Part shown: positions 23,014-34,679 of the stretch, piece by piece
Layout of the letters: each line of letters begins with the position of its first letter
Position numbering within the stretch: the stretch's first letter is position 1
NCBI GenBank assembly: GCA_001599915.1
Contig: BCIG01000029.1
Coordinates: 282,625-346,624 of the forward strand
DNA length: 64,000 bases
Reading direction: 5' to 3'
DNA from: Symbiotaphrina buchneri
Taxonomy: Eukaryota; Ascomycota; Symbiotaphrinales; Symbiotaphrinaceae
Position numbers and translations under genes: made by a program
Notes under the pieces: generated by a model
What the model was told of the DNA's origin: nothing
Database searches by the model: none
What the model saw: the letters and a program-made list of their open reading frames with translations, nothing else

Positions 23014-23081
23014 GAAGATTTTTCCGGGATTCGAACTCTCGCCCCTAAGATGAGCGTTCTACATGGGACTTTATGAACTTC
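23014..23081 (-). pseudogene. tRNA-Lys(CTT)-like relic
   Basis: On the minus strand a B-box-like AGTTCGAATCC is followed by CCGG. Upstream is a perfect 5-bp anticodon stem CGCTC/GGGCG closing the 7-base loop ATCTTAG, with T33, anticodon CTT and A37. GAAG at the 5' end can pair with CTTC at the 3' end. The variable loop and the 5' side of the T stem are too short (only AGAG between stem and T loop), and the D arm is not convincing. It is a decayed tRNA or a tRNA-derived SINE head. Confidence 0.45.
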
Positions 23082-23107
23082 TCAGATACACTTCTAAGAG
23101 GAAATAA

Positions 23108-23426
23108 TTCCTCTACAGTTACTCTTCGCCATATGCCATGCCATGCCCCATTGTTGGAAAAAGACTTCTTTTTGTAATATATATAGGTTACTAAAAGGTT
23201 ATGGGCTATAGGGCCTTTCGGCCACGTACACTCTTGCCTTATGCTGCCAATAAGGACATTCATTATCGGAGTAGTTCATGGAACCATGTTCCAACCAGAT
23301 ACATTATCTTAATGGTTGAGTATATGATTCATTCTACGTCACTGAATAATCTGTGCCTAGAATATTATTTCCTCTACAGTTACACTACGCCATATACTAT
23401 GCCATATGCCCTGTTGTTGGGGAAAG
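23108..23426 (+). repeat. Diverged ~57-bp direct repeats
   Basis: The stretches 23108-23163 and 23369-23426 both begin TTCCTCTACAGTTAC and continue with CGCCATAT...ATGCC, ending TTGTTGG-(AAAAAG or GGAAAG). They are ~261 bases apart and differ at several positions. They may be the ends of a small element or a local duplication. Between them is the segment with GGGCCTTTCGGCC. Confidence 0.5.
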
Positions 23427-24050
23427 AGGATTCATATAAGAAAGGGTAAGGTAGGTAGGTTGTTGGAGGGCTAGAGAGTTGCTGAGATGATTATGAACTT
23501 GTTTTAGGCTGCAAGTAATAACACTCTTTTAAGCGCTCCGTACTCCGTATGTTTCCCCTTACCTACCGACCTAGGTAAGGAAGGTGGCCCATGCTTCTTA
23601 GGGACGCCACGTTGTGCTTCGGACCTTCCCGATCGGTGGTTCCTGCAATGCCCCTCTTTGTTACCACAGACGCACCTTACCACATCCCACTTCACCCATC
23701 CCATGTAGCTGTACATTTACCATCGACTCCTTCATCAACCATTCGTTAAATCAACTAGCGATTCTCTTATATGTTGCATTGCGACTTCCACAGCGTCTTA
23801 ATACGGAACCTCCATCGGGCTCAAAGCTACCCCGCCTGCATAAGCGGCGTCCAACGGGCACCGGCTTAGCCCGCTTGCACCAGACACCTGAAGGATTGGC
23901 ATTTCCTCAACGCCCGGCTTCTTCCGCCGCCCTCAAAGCATCACAGCTCGCATGTCCCGTCATCAGAGCGTGGATCTGATGATTGTGAATTCCTCCCCTC
24001 AGGACCCTTGATGCTGGAGCCTGTGGTTCTCCTGCTTCCTTGAGATAAAG

Positions 24051-27000
24051 ATGGACGGTCTCCAGACCGTCATAGGATTGCAACCCGCATCATGGCATAT
24101 GCTGGAGCTGAACTTGATGGCCTCACAAGAGGTATTTCAACTTAACACCTCTGTGGCGTCCAGCGCCAACTGGCAGGATTCTGGGCAAAGGCGCATTATC
24201 GCCCGCGTGCCTGACATAGCCGCATTAATACCCGCACTCGCGACGTTTTGTGTCTTGTTAAGATACTTGTTACATGCTCTTGAGGCTTATTGGCCTCGAT
24301 GGATGCGACCTTTTGTTAAAGAGCTTACATCAGAAGACAGCAAAACGGCACCCAGAACTGACAGGCATCCGAGGCGTTGGTTGGTAGCACTAATGTTACT
24401 GTCCTTGGGTGGATTGGTGGTCCAGGCAGTCCCCATGTTCTCCCCTCTATTTTCTCTTCGGCACCTACCTTCGGTGCTTGCATGGGTTGGTCTTCTTCTC
24501 AACTGGATGGAATTTTACTTACATGAGCATACAGATGGTGGCATGTCTCGCGATAGTCCCCAGTCAACCTAAGACAGCATCTATGCCATTGCTAACCCTC
24601 TACGTCGCCTTGTCTCTCTCTAATTTGTCTGCATTGGCGTATGTCGACTTTCGCTCACGTTTTACTTCGATCCCCATTTCGCTGGCCTTCATTATGGCTT
24701 TAATTGCAACTTTGACTGTCCTATGTATGCCTCTGAGAGATCCCGCATGGCCCGATGAAGACATCGCGCCTGTTTACGGGCGACCAACACCTGAACTACG
24801 AAGCCCTGAGGACCATCTGACGCCGTGGCAATTCATGAGCGTCTCGTGGCTGTCACCGCTCATCTCAGTCGGCGCGAAACGGCAATTGCATGATGAAGAT
24901 GTATGGGACTTACCTTACGAGTTCAAGCACCGGCGGTTACACGATGCCTTCCGAGATCTGAAAGGCTCGGTGTTGAAGAGACTGCTTGTAGCCAACGGCC
25001 TCGATCTGGCTATTACGACCAGTTTGGGGATTATTGAAATGCTCGCGAGTATGCTTTCGTCTTCACTACCGAACCAATATACCCACTGACGCGGTATGCA
25101 GATCTGTCCGTACCTGTTCTACTACAGCAATTGTTGAGGTCCATGGAAGATACCGCCTCACCATTTCGCGCTGCTGTCACATGGGCGTTTCTTTCATTGA
25201 TTGTACGTCTAGTAGCCTGCCAGTCAGCGGTGTTTAATACCTGGTATAGCAGACGTGCGTATGAGAGGTCACGCGGTGAAATGATTACCATGTTGTACGA
25301 GAAGACACTGAATCGACAAATTATCAGCGGGCACAAAGAAATTCCAACCAGGACCGATGAGGTTGAGGACTCGGGTCATGGTGTAAGAGAGGAGACAGAA
25401 CCACGAAACGGGTTCCACCGGATTTGGCTCCAAGTCAGCGGTTTTATCGCCAAGACTTTCAGGAAAAGAAAGGGTGTTACTTCAAAAGAGGATTCGAAGG
25501 AGACAGCATCCATGGGAAAGATTCTGAACCTCATGCGGTATGTTTTGGGCTGCGGAAGTTGTTACGCTTGCTGACTTTCTCAAGCAACGATGTCTACGAG
25601 GTGGCGCAAAGGTAACATATCATGCCCAGTCGTCGGCAACCTTGCTGACATTTGTGGCAGATTCTGGGAGTTCCAGAACCTAGTAACCCAGCCACTGAAT
25701 CTAATACTGTCTATTGTGCTCATCTGGAGGCTCATTGGCTGGCCTTGCCTGCTTGGAATGGTGACTGTGTTCTTCGCACAAGCCATCAACGCCTTGATCG
25801 CTCGGGCATTGATGCGTTGGGAGAAGGTACGCCGCAGTGCTACTGACGGCAAGTTGCAGAAAGTCTCCCAGTTCGTGGAAGCTATCCGCCATCTCCGCTG
25901 GTACGGCTGGCAAGAGTCATGGCTCGCTGAGATAATGGAAGCACGGCAGCACGAACTGAATCTGCGCATCGTCACTGGCTTACTTAACATATTGATCGGC
26001 TTTATGACGATGCTTTCGAGCAACCTGTTCCCGGTCCTTGCGTTTTATGCGTACGCAGCCTTAGCGGGTCGACCACTTCGTGTCGATGTGGCATTCCCTG
26101 CTCTAGACTTATTCCAGATGTTATCGAACAACCTACGCCTATTACCTGGTCTAATCACCACATTACTAAACGCGTCGGTCGCTCTGGGACGCATCGAGAG
26201 TTTCATGCATGAACCAGACAAACCACATACCGAGACAAGAATGGATGAGCGCATCGAACTTGAGTTCAAAGCAGCTTCATTTGCTTGGCCCGGCGCCTCT
26301 GAAGAAATACTCCATCGTGTTACCCTCAGTTTTCCGGTGGGACTCACTGTAGTCTATGGCGAGGTTGCATCTGGTAAGACGGCATTGTTGCAAGCGCTCC
26401 TTGGAGAGCTTGACAAGAGAAGCGGCGAACTTGTCCGCCCAGATGAGACAATCGCCTATTGTGCCCAGACGCCTTGGCTCCAGAGCATGAGTATTCGAGA
26501 GAACATCCTCTTCTTTTCTCCATACGATGATGCTCGCTACAAGCAAGTCTTGGATGCTTGTGCATTAATGACGGACATGGCAAATTTCAAGCACGGTGAT
26601 CTGTCTAATATCGGGGAGAACGGCATCGGCCTATCTGGTGGTCAGAAGGTTCGTGTAGCTCTTGCTAGAGCCGTGTACAGTCGGGCGAGGATTTTGTTGC
26701 TTGATGACCCGCTCTCTGCCCTTGACCATCAGACTGCAGAGATGATCGTTCAGAAGTGCTTCAGAGGTCCCTTACTGGAAGGAAGGACAACTGTTCTGGT
26801 TACCCACCGCACTGAGTTATTCCAGGGCATAGCAAACCAGTGGGTGTCGATATCAAACGGAAGAGCACAAGTTGCAGAGCCCGACCAGAGCATGCTACAC
26901 ACGCTTCAAAAGACTACATCTGGGAAGTCTAACGATGAAGCAGACCAGGACGGAAGGGAAGAGGAGGAACTTGCTGCTGTCCCAGAGAAGTTCATTGAAG

Positions 27001-29096
27001 AGGAACACAGAGCCCATGGTGATGTGCAAGCGCGAGTTTACTGGGAATACATCAAGTCTGGTAAGCTCAAGTGGTGGGCCATGTCCGTCATATTCCTCGC
27101 CCTCTATCGGCTGCTGGATATCTTTCAGTCCTGGTTTATCAAACAGTGGGGAGAAGCGTATAACCAGGCCGGGACAAGAGGAATTTCAGACATCTTCGAC
27201 CGGTTCCCTTCCCCTGACGATAACGTGAAACCATGGCTCTTAGGGTTCCTTATACTGGCAATCGTCATGTCATTTGCTTATCTTATAGACCAACTCACGC
27301 ATCTTCTCATCACATACACGGCCGGCAAAAGGATGTTTAAGGACGTCATGAAACATGTCAGCCATGCGACCTTCCGTTTCTACGATGTCACACCCGTCGG
27401 GAGATTAATGAACCGTCTAACGTCGGATATCAACACAATAGACGGCAATATAAGCTATCTGTTTCAACTGGTCGTCTTTTACTCTATTACGTGGATCTCT
27501 TCCATGCTCGTCTTTGGTTCTGTAACGCCTACATTCCTTATATTCGCGGTGGCCTTGAGCGTGGCCTTTGTTTTAATTTTCCTCAGGTTTCTTCCTACTT
27601 CCCAGAGCCTTCGCAGACTTGAGGTGACTCCCCTTTTCAGAAGATCAGTAGGCCAGAAGCTGACTGCTGCGATCAGATGGTCTCTCTTAGTCCGCTAATG
27701 TCAAATTTCGGAGCTTTGCTGTCAGGCCTGACGACAGTAAGAGGTAAGGTCCCACCCAATCATCATAAAGCGCCCCTCCTTCCGATACTGAAATCTTTCA
27801 GCTTTCTGTGCACAGCATCAATTCCAAGAGCGTGTGATTGCTGTAACAGACGCTTTCCAGAAGATGGATCACTTTTACTGGAGTTTACAAGCCTGGTTGA
27901 CATACCGATTCGAAGCTCTGTCGGCTTGCTCAACATTCGCCCTTACAATACTTGCACTTTTCACGGGACTCTCACCTGGTCTTACAGCCTTTGTACTAGT
28001 CGCAGCATCAAGATGTAAGCCCTTTCTTTAGCTAGTCTCGGAGTATACTGAGCATTGCTTTTAGTTGTCACCGCCACGCATTGGATTTGCAAGTACTACG
28101 GGCAGCTTCAAATGGACTTTGTATCGGTTGAACGAGTGGTTGAAATGCTCCATTTGGAACAAGAGCCAGCAGGGACTCTGGTCCCTCCTGCTTGGTGGCC
28201 TTCTCTGAATGGTGACATAGTCTTTGAGAAAGTGACGATCCGATACGCGCCAAATCTTGATCCGGCTCTTGTTGAAGTCTCCCTTAGGATTCCTTCCGGG
28301 TCGAACACGGCTATCATTGGCAGGACAGGTATGAGATGTTCAGTAGCCATCGGAATGGAAGAGAGCTTGCTGACATTATATCGTAGGCTCGGGAAAGAGC
28401 ACATTGGCGCTGTCATTACTTGCAACCAGTAAGGGGTTCATCCTAGCTTTATGTGAATGTGCTGACCTTGCATGCAGTCATACCAGAATCAGGCCGGATT
28501 CTCATTGACAACCTAGACATCTCCACTGTAGATCGTCAGACCCTTCGCAAGCGTGTGGTGAGTCTTCCTAAGTCTGATACTTGTCTTTTATTATTCTAAA
28601 CATGTTCCTTTTCAACTAGACATTCCTAGCGCAAGAGCCGGTCCTCTTCGCAGGCACTATGCGGCAGAACCTCGACCCGCTCTCCGAATACAGCGACTAC
28701 GACTGCGCCGCCGTGCTCGAAAAGGTCGCCAGCCGGCACGGCTGGACGCTCGACACGCGCGTCGACGCGGGCGGGAAGAGCCTGAGCCAGGGCCAGCGAC
28801 AGCTGGTGGGCCTCGCGCGGGCACTGTTGCGGCGCAGCGCGATCGTGATCCTGGACGAGGCGACGGCGTCGATCGACCGCGACACGGCTATGCAGATCCA
28901 GCAGGTCCTCCGAGAGGAGATGAAGGGCAGTACGGTCATCACTATTGCGCATCGGGCGGAGGCGGTGAGGGGCGCGGATTATTGTGTTGTTCTAGGGAAG
29001 GGGAGGTTGTTGAGGGCGGGACCTATGGGGGAGTTTAGGGGGCCCGCTGAGGGGGTGGTGGGTGAGGGGGGGGAGGAGGGGGAGGAGGGGGAGTAG
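24051..29096 (+). CDS. Full-length ABCC (MRP-type) ABC transporter
   Basis: Eleven exons (24051-24473, 24535-25048, 25102-25537, 25585-25611, 25661-27623, 27677-27743, 27802-28014, 28065-28328, 28387-28428, 28478-28557, 28620-29096) sum to 1501 residues plus stop. Layout is N-terminal membrane region, TMD1, NBD1, TMD2, NBD2. NBD1 has Walker A GEVASGKT (~700), signature LSGGQKVRVALARA (~790) and Walker B LLLDDPLSALD, where Asp replaces the catalytic Glu as is common in ABCC NBD1. NBD2 has GRTGSGKST (~1302, restored by splicing), LSQGQRQLVGLARALL (~1397) and VILDEATASID with the normal Glu. The linker carries LTPWQFMSVSWLSPLISVG, typical of the YBT1/bile-acid subgroup. Exon 4 is only 27 nt. Substrates of such pumps include conjugates and toxins; the cargo here is unknown. 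Confidence 0.93.
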
Positions 29097-29403
29097 TGCT
29101 ACTGTAATTGTTATAGAAAAAAGTTTCTGCTGGTTTGATATATCATTGCCACCGTGGGTGTATTGTAAGACACAATAAAGGAAAAGTTAATTCATGACAG
29201 TTCAACAGCGACTGCAAAGTTCGCCTAGAGCTTTTGCTGGATGAACATTCACTGTTTGCGCTTTTGAGCAGCGTAAGGTCATGGTACTTATCACTCAAAG
29301 TAAGTCTGTCTCACTTTCTCCTCCTCACCTCCATCTTAACACTGTCCCCATCTTCATCAACCTCTTCTTTCCTGAGCGTCTGCTGGATCTGTTTGTCTTA
29401 ACG
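29097..29403. other. Short spacer, ABC transporter to MYND gene
   Basis: About 300 bases; the frame of the next gene is open upstream to 29281, but that extension is hydrophobic and unlike the family. Otherwise nothing is recognised. Confidence 0.45.
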
Positions 29404-30589
29404 ATGGACGACCTTACAAACAAGACGAAGCAGCTCGGCATCAACAAACCCCCTTGCCCAACAAACACCAGCGATAAACCAGCCTCCAAGTGCGTGCAAC
29501 GCAAGTGTCCCTCATCTCTCACTTGTGCCGCCTGCAGAGGCGCTCCCGGTCCCAACGGCAAAGTCCAGCCCAACACTTTCTACTGCAGCAAGGAGTGCCA
29601 GGCCGCGGACTACAAGCAGCACAAAGAAGGATGCAAGATTGCTCAGAGCCGCCGAGCGCTCTACAGAGCCGGCGAGACGGCCCAGAAGATGTACTACATG
29701 TTCCGCGAGCCGACGTTCGATAAGAACATCATGAGCGTCTGTGAGGAAAATGGAGACTTGCATGTGTACGAGGGGATGCATAAGGAGGACCATGATTGCT
29801 TCATGCCCCTCTCCGACAGGTTCTTTGAGAACGACAAAGATCGTCTCGCCGTTCTGATGTATCGTTGCTGCACGGACGCGCTGGTGTACATGCATAAGCT
29901 GTACACGGCTCTCCTCGAAGGTACGCATGCCCTCTCCCCCTCCCTCTCAGGACCGCGAGCCTATCCTTGGAACTTCCTAACTGGCTAACACCTGCCTCCC
30001 TACACTAGACATAGCCACGGACATCTCCGAAAGCTGGTTCAAGCTTCACAGCAACGGGCGGCGCGTCATCTTCCACAACGGCCTCGGCGTCCCGGACCTG
30101 GTCGACTACTGTCACCAAGTGCTCACGCTCACCCTGGCGGGCACGACAGAACGCTACGTCCTCGACCTCACCGGCGCCCAGTATGGATACTTTGATGGCC
30201 CCGTCATCCCGTTTAAGCGCTACGACGGCCGAATTAGCATGATTGCGGCCGATGGACCCCGGGCTTTTGGAGCGGCGGAGGGACGGGTGCTTGGCAACCC
30301 CGACGAGGCGAGTGGGAGGTTGTTGGAGAGTGAGAAGAAGCTTCTGGAGCATCAGAGGCAGTATGTGGAGAGGTTCTATGAAGGTGTTGAGGCTTGGTTG
30401 GGGAAGGAGGGGAATCCCTCGCTGAAGGAGCTCCTGGCTTTGAAACAGGGGGCGTTTGGGAAGAAGCAGGGAGAGTTGGTGCGGTATGTGCAGAGGCATT
30501 TGGAGAAGTTCAAGTGCGGCGGGCATGGAAGGTCCGATGGGAAATCCGCCGAGGATGACCAAGACGGAAAGAGCACGCAAGGGCAGTGA
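29404..30589 (+). CDS. MYND-type zinc-finger protein, function unknown
   Basis: Two exons (29404-29920, 30009-30589; 88-nt intron) give 365 residues. A MYND finger lies at residues ~40-82: CAACRG, then FYCSKECQAADYKQHKEGC, the normal C-x2-C...C-x3-C...H-x3-C pattern. The rest is helical and carries ALYRAGETAQKMYYMFRE, DRLAVLMYRCCTDALVYMHK and RYVLDLTGAQYGYFDGPV, which recur in fungal MYND proteins of unknown role. MYND fingers bind proline-rich partners. The frame is open upstream to 29281; I prefer the ATG at 29404 because the extension is unlike the family. The C-terminus is a basic and acidic low-complexity tail. Confidence 0.85.
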
Positions 30590-30837
30590 TGCAACTAGTA
30601 GCGGTGCTCGATGCGGATTTAGAGATGTGCATCGCTGCTGCACCACAGACGCATGCAATGGGGACTGTCCCGAAAGGAATAAAAGAAGCCATATGATGAG
30701 AGACTGCTATGACTTCAAACTACCTACCTACATTCATGACGATCAGAGAATTGGAAAAACGTAAATGAGCAGCGTTAGAGGTACTCTTCCTATATTTATG
30801 CATCACACCACGACCGGTCTCCCACCAAACGCCGTTC

Positions 30838-33800
30838 CTAACTCCGCCACCTCCCCAACCACTGCTGCACAAACTTCTTTACATACCCCTCCTCAATCAA
30901 CCTCGGCGGATTCCTCATACCCTGACTCACACTCTGCGCCTTAGCCGTCCCAAAACTCAGTCCCTCCAACCCCACACCCTCGCGATCATATTTCCCCTCC
31001 CAGAACCTCAACAGCTTGATCGGCGGGTTCTTCTGCGGATCCTTCTCGCTCTCCCTCAAACGCCGCACCCACTCCCGCGGCGGCACCGTCTCGAACTGCA
31101 ACCCCGCCTCCGCCAGCGCCGGCAGCAGCTCGTCTGTCCACGAGAACGTCCGCGGGTTGAGCACGTTGTAAACCAGCTCGGGGTCTGAGGCGCCGGCATT
31201 GGCTTCTAGCAGCGCTTTTGGGCTGCTCGTTGCGTTATCTGTGTCACTGGACGGGATGGACGGGGTGCGCACGCCCGCAAGCTCCAGCACGACGCCCGCC
31301 AGCGCGTCGACGGGGAACCAGCTCGGGCGCTCGGGCAGCGCAGGTAATGCGCCGAGCGTGAGCGCGTTGCGGATCATGAGCGGGATGGCCTCGGTGTCGT
31401 TCCACATCCCCACAGCGCCGTCGCCGACGATCTGCCCGATGCGCAGCACGCGGGCGTTGGCGCCTGCTCGGGCCGCGGCGGAACGCACGATGTGCTCCGC
31501 CACGAGCTTCGAGCGCGCGTAGCCCATGTTCTGCGCGTAAGAGAGGTTGTTGATGTGGGTCTCTGGGATCCGTGCGGGAGGAGGGCTGCCTGAGGCGGCG
31601 GAGATGGAGGAGCAGAAGAGGAATATGGGGGGCTGGGGCAGTGGGGAGGAGAGAGAGAGGGTGAGGAGGTTGTGGAGCCCGCGGATGGATTGGGCTTCGA
31701 AAGACCGCACGCCCAGGTTGAAGTTCACGGCCCAGGCGGAGTGGATGATGAGCGTAGTGCTGGCGAGGAGTACGTTGAGCGTTCTGGGTTCGAGGGAGAG
31801 GGATGGAGAGCTGAGGTCGCTGGCTAGGCTGGTTACTTTGACATCAAAGGATTGTTGGGCGGCGGGCGTGGAGAGAAGCTGCCGGGCGTTGAGCGCGCTC
31901 TGGACCCGGGTGCTTGCTTCGTTGTCCGATGAGGCACGCACGAGGCAGTAGATGCGCGTTACATTTGGTTGGGCCAGAAGCTGAGCGAGGATGTGGGCTC
32001 CTAGAGACCCAGTGGCGCCGGTCAGGACCTGTGTATGGGTGAGCGGTCGGTTCAAGATACGGTCAACAATGTCCGGTGGAAGGAAGGACTCACCACCGTA
32101 TGTGTCTCCGGGTAGGGCACTCGAGTCTTAGCCTCATGTTTCGGAAACGTCGAGTACTTCTGTATCAACTCCTTCATCGCCTCAATCTCTCCGGCCGTAT
32201 CATCCTCTTCCTCAGCCCCCGTCCGCAAGCGAACCAGATATCTCGCCAGCTTCGCCACATTCGCCTTCTCGAACACGATATTCTGGCTCATCTTGCCGCC
32301 ATTGCCGCCGAGATCAAGCTCCTTCCGCAGGAGCCCCCAAAGCGTGATCGCTTTCAAGCTGTCCACTCCCGCCGCGAAGAAATCCGTCTCCACATCAGGG
32401 AGATGCACGTCCAGCTTCGCAAACGTCTTAAGCAGATACCGCTCCATCTGCGGCACGTCAAGCTTCAACGTCCCTTCAGTGGTATCTTCCAGCCGGGCAT
32501 ATGCAGCTTCTATCTCCGGCGCGAAATCATTGTATACCCGCGCGCGAATGGCCGTGCCTTTGTCCGTCTCCGGATAGGGTTTGTTGGAGACGACGATCAT
32601 GTCTTTGGAAATGCGTGAGAAACTTTCCGCGCGCGCATTCGCTTCCTGTACGGCTGGCCAGATGCGTTCAATGAACTCCCCATCGCTGATGCCCTTTGCG
32701 GCTTCACTGCGGAAAATGAGCAAGCCGGGCACAGCCTTCCCGATTCCAAAAACAACTACCTCCTTCACCAGGGGTTCTTCGCGGATGCGGCCCTCGATCG
32801 GCAGCGGCAGGACCTTCTCGCCGTTCATGAGCGTGACGCGGTCATCGAGCCGGCCGACGTGTTTCCAGGCGTTGGGGAGCGTGGGGTGCTTGATGAATGT
32901 GTCGCGTGTGCGGAATGAGTTGGGCGGAGTGTCGGAGTTGGAGACTACTTTGGATGGCCAGCCGTCTAGCACAACGCACTCATAGGTGTCGCTGCCGATT
33001 GGGTCCATAAGAACGAAGTCGGCCGCGGGAGGCTGGAGCCTGACGTAGTTCCAGGCTTTGTCCTCTGGTGGACGGGCTGATGTCATGAGCTGGCCGACCT
33101 CCGTGCTAAAATGGGCCTCAGTGATGGCCATTAAGTAAGGGAAGAGATGGGACGTACGAGCCATAGTGCGCAACAAGATAGACGCCGTGAGCTACAAGCC
33201 GATCACCCAGTTCATCCGGGCACGCACTCCCACCGAAGATAACAACGTCGCATGCCTTCAACGCCTCCACGCCTCTCTGGCTCTCACCAAGCAACTTGAG
33301 AGTGTAGGGAACGGCAACCAAAAGGCCCGGCCTGGCCACCTCAAGCGCCTGGGTTAAGTTCGCACCGGTCAGCGGTAGGTTGGCGTTATAGTAGAAGATC
33401 TCCTGGCGCTTCCAGATGGAGCGGTACGTGTTGCATAGCCCGAAGTTGTGGTACAGCGGGCTGGTGATGAAGTAGCGCTTGGCGAAGCCGTTGCTGTAGT
33501 TGTTGAGGCATGAGGCGTGCGTTTGGAAGATGGGTTTGGGCACGCCGGTGCTGCCTGATGAGTGGATGATGAAGGCTATCTTGTTGGTGTGTGTTGCGCG
33601 GTTGAGCGTGTGCACGAACGGTGGCGAGGCGCTTTTCGTGCTGAAGTCCGCGCGAGTGAGGAGAGGGTAGGAGGAGAGGCTGGGCCTTGCTTCGAGTAGT
33701 TGCTTGGTCACGTCTGCTAGTTGCGGCCCGTAGATGATACCCTGACAGTTAGTCTTCTCGATCAACGAAAGGTATGCGTTTAGGGCAAGCCGATTTGAGA

Positions 33801-34243
33801 GGAAGAGGACCGCGTAACCGAGCCGGGTGAGGGAGAAGACTGTGATGATGTATTCCAGGTTCGATGGTCCCAGGAGGGCAACAACCGGGGCATCCTATAG
33901 TCAATATATCAGTATCGCCATTTTGGATCAACAATCACGGGGAGCAAGTCACAGAAACTGGCCCAAGCCCTGCAGATATGAAGGTCTTTGCTCCGGCGTC
34001 GGCGAACTGATCCAAGTCTCGAGCGGTGTAGTGCTCAAAATCGGTAAGTCCATGCTCGGATTTAGGATATCCTATCAGAGGGGGCTGTTCCTTCTCTGCG
34101 GCCCGTTCTCGCAGGATGTCGTCCACGACATATACTGGGCCATAGCCTTTCTCTGCATGCTTTGATTCTTTCCTGTTCAATGACCTGAGGCTGGGCAAGT
34201 GCTGCTCGATAACAGCTGGCATGCGCAGCGAAGAGACAGACAT
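30838..34243 (-). CDS. NRPS-like adenylation-thiolation-reductase enzyme
   Basis: Four exons (34243-33953, 33894-33158, 33105-32094, 32028-30838) give 1076 residues. The adenylation domain has FIIHSSGSTGVPKPI (~200), APVVALLGPSNLEYIITVFS and HVGRLDDRVTLMNGEKV. A phosphopantetheine carrier follows with DFFAAGVDSLKAITLWG, the Ser being the attachment site (~590). The thioester-reductase domain opens with LTGATGSLGAHILAQLL (~681) and has GYARSKLVAE (~846, YxxxK-like). There is no condensation domain. Such enzymes activate a carboxylic acid, tether it and release it as an aldehyde or alcohol with NAD(P)H. The substrate cannot be read. It is divergent from the dehydratase gene, ~440 bases away, so co-regulation is possible. 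Confidence 0.9.
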
Positions 34244-34679
34244 GATGCTATGTATTCTAAATATCGGATGAAATATGACATTGGTTGTTGTATGCAGATG
34301 AATCAATCAAGAGAACAGAAGCCAAAGGTTGAAGGTTTGGAGATAATATCCCCGTCCGGGCCAGCCCCCACGCCCCGCATCGTTATCGCCTGGATTTCCA
34401 TGTTCGGTTTTCCGGCTGCTTTTCCGGCACCTTTCCCCACAAGTTGGCAATTTCCGGGCGGAATCGCGCAGAATGGGTTAGTGTCACGCGCCAAGATGAC
34501 ATGATGCCGGTAGAAGATATGCCGAGTTTAACCGGCGCCATCAGCTAGGAGCACCGGCCGGTCGACCACCGGCGACATATCCGACCGGAAGCGGAGCTTG
34601 AAGAGCTTTTGATCTCGTCAGTCAACGAGAGCTCTCGAAGCAACTCTGAAAACCACATCAGGAGCTTCTAGGAGACAAG
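34244..34679. promoter_or_regulatory. Divergent promoter, NRPS-like reductase / dehydratase
   Basis: About 440 bases between two head-to-head genes. It is unusually rich in CGG/CCG triplets: TTCCGGC occurs twice close together near 34410-34425, and ACCGGCCGGTCGACCACCGG lies at about 34553-34572. Such triplets are the half-sites of Zn2Cys6 regulators. No specific factor can be assigned. Confidence 0.4.

Larger units (their letters stand above)
22770..24050. other. Repeat-rich, AT-rich intergenic region
   Basis: About 1.3 kb without genes. It contains a tRNA-Lys-like relic (23014-23081), a pair of ~57-bp direct repeats (23108 and 23369) and short palindromic stretches such as GGGCCTTTCGGCC near 23210. 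This composition suggests remains of small transposable elements. Confidence 0.55.
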
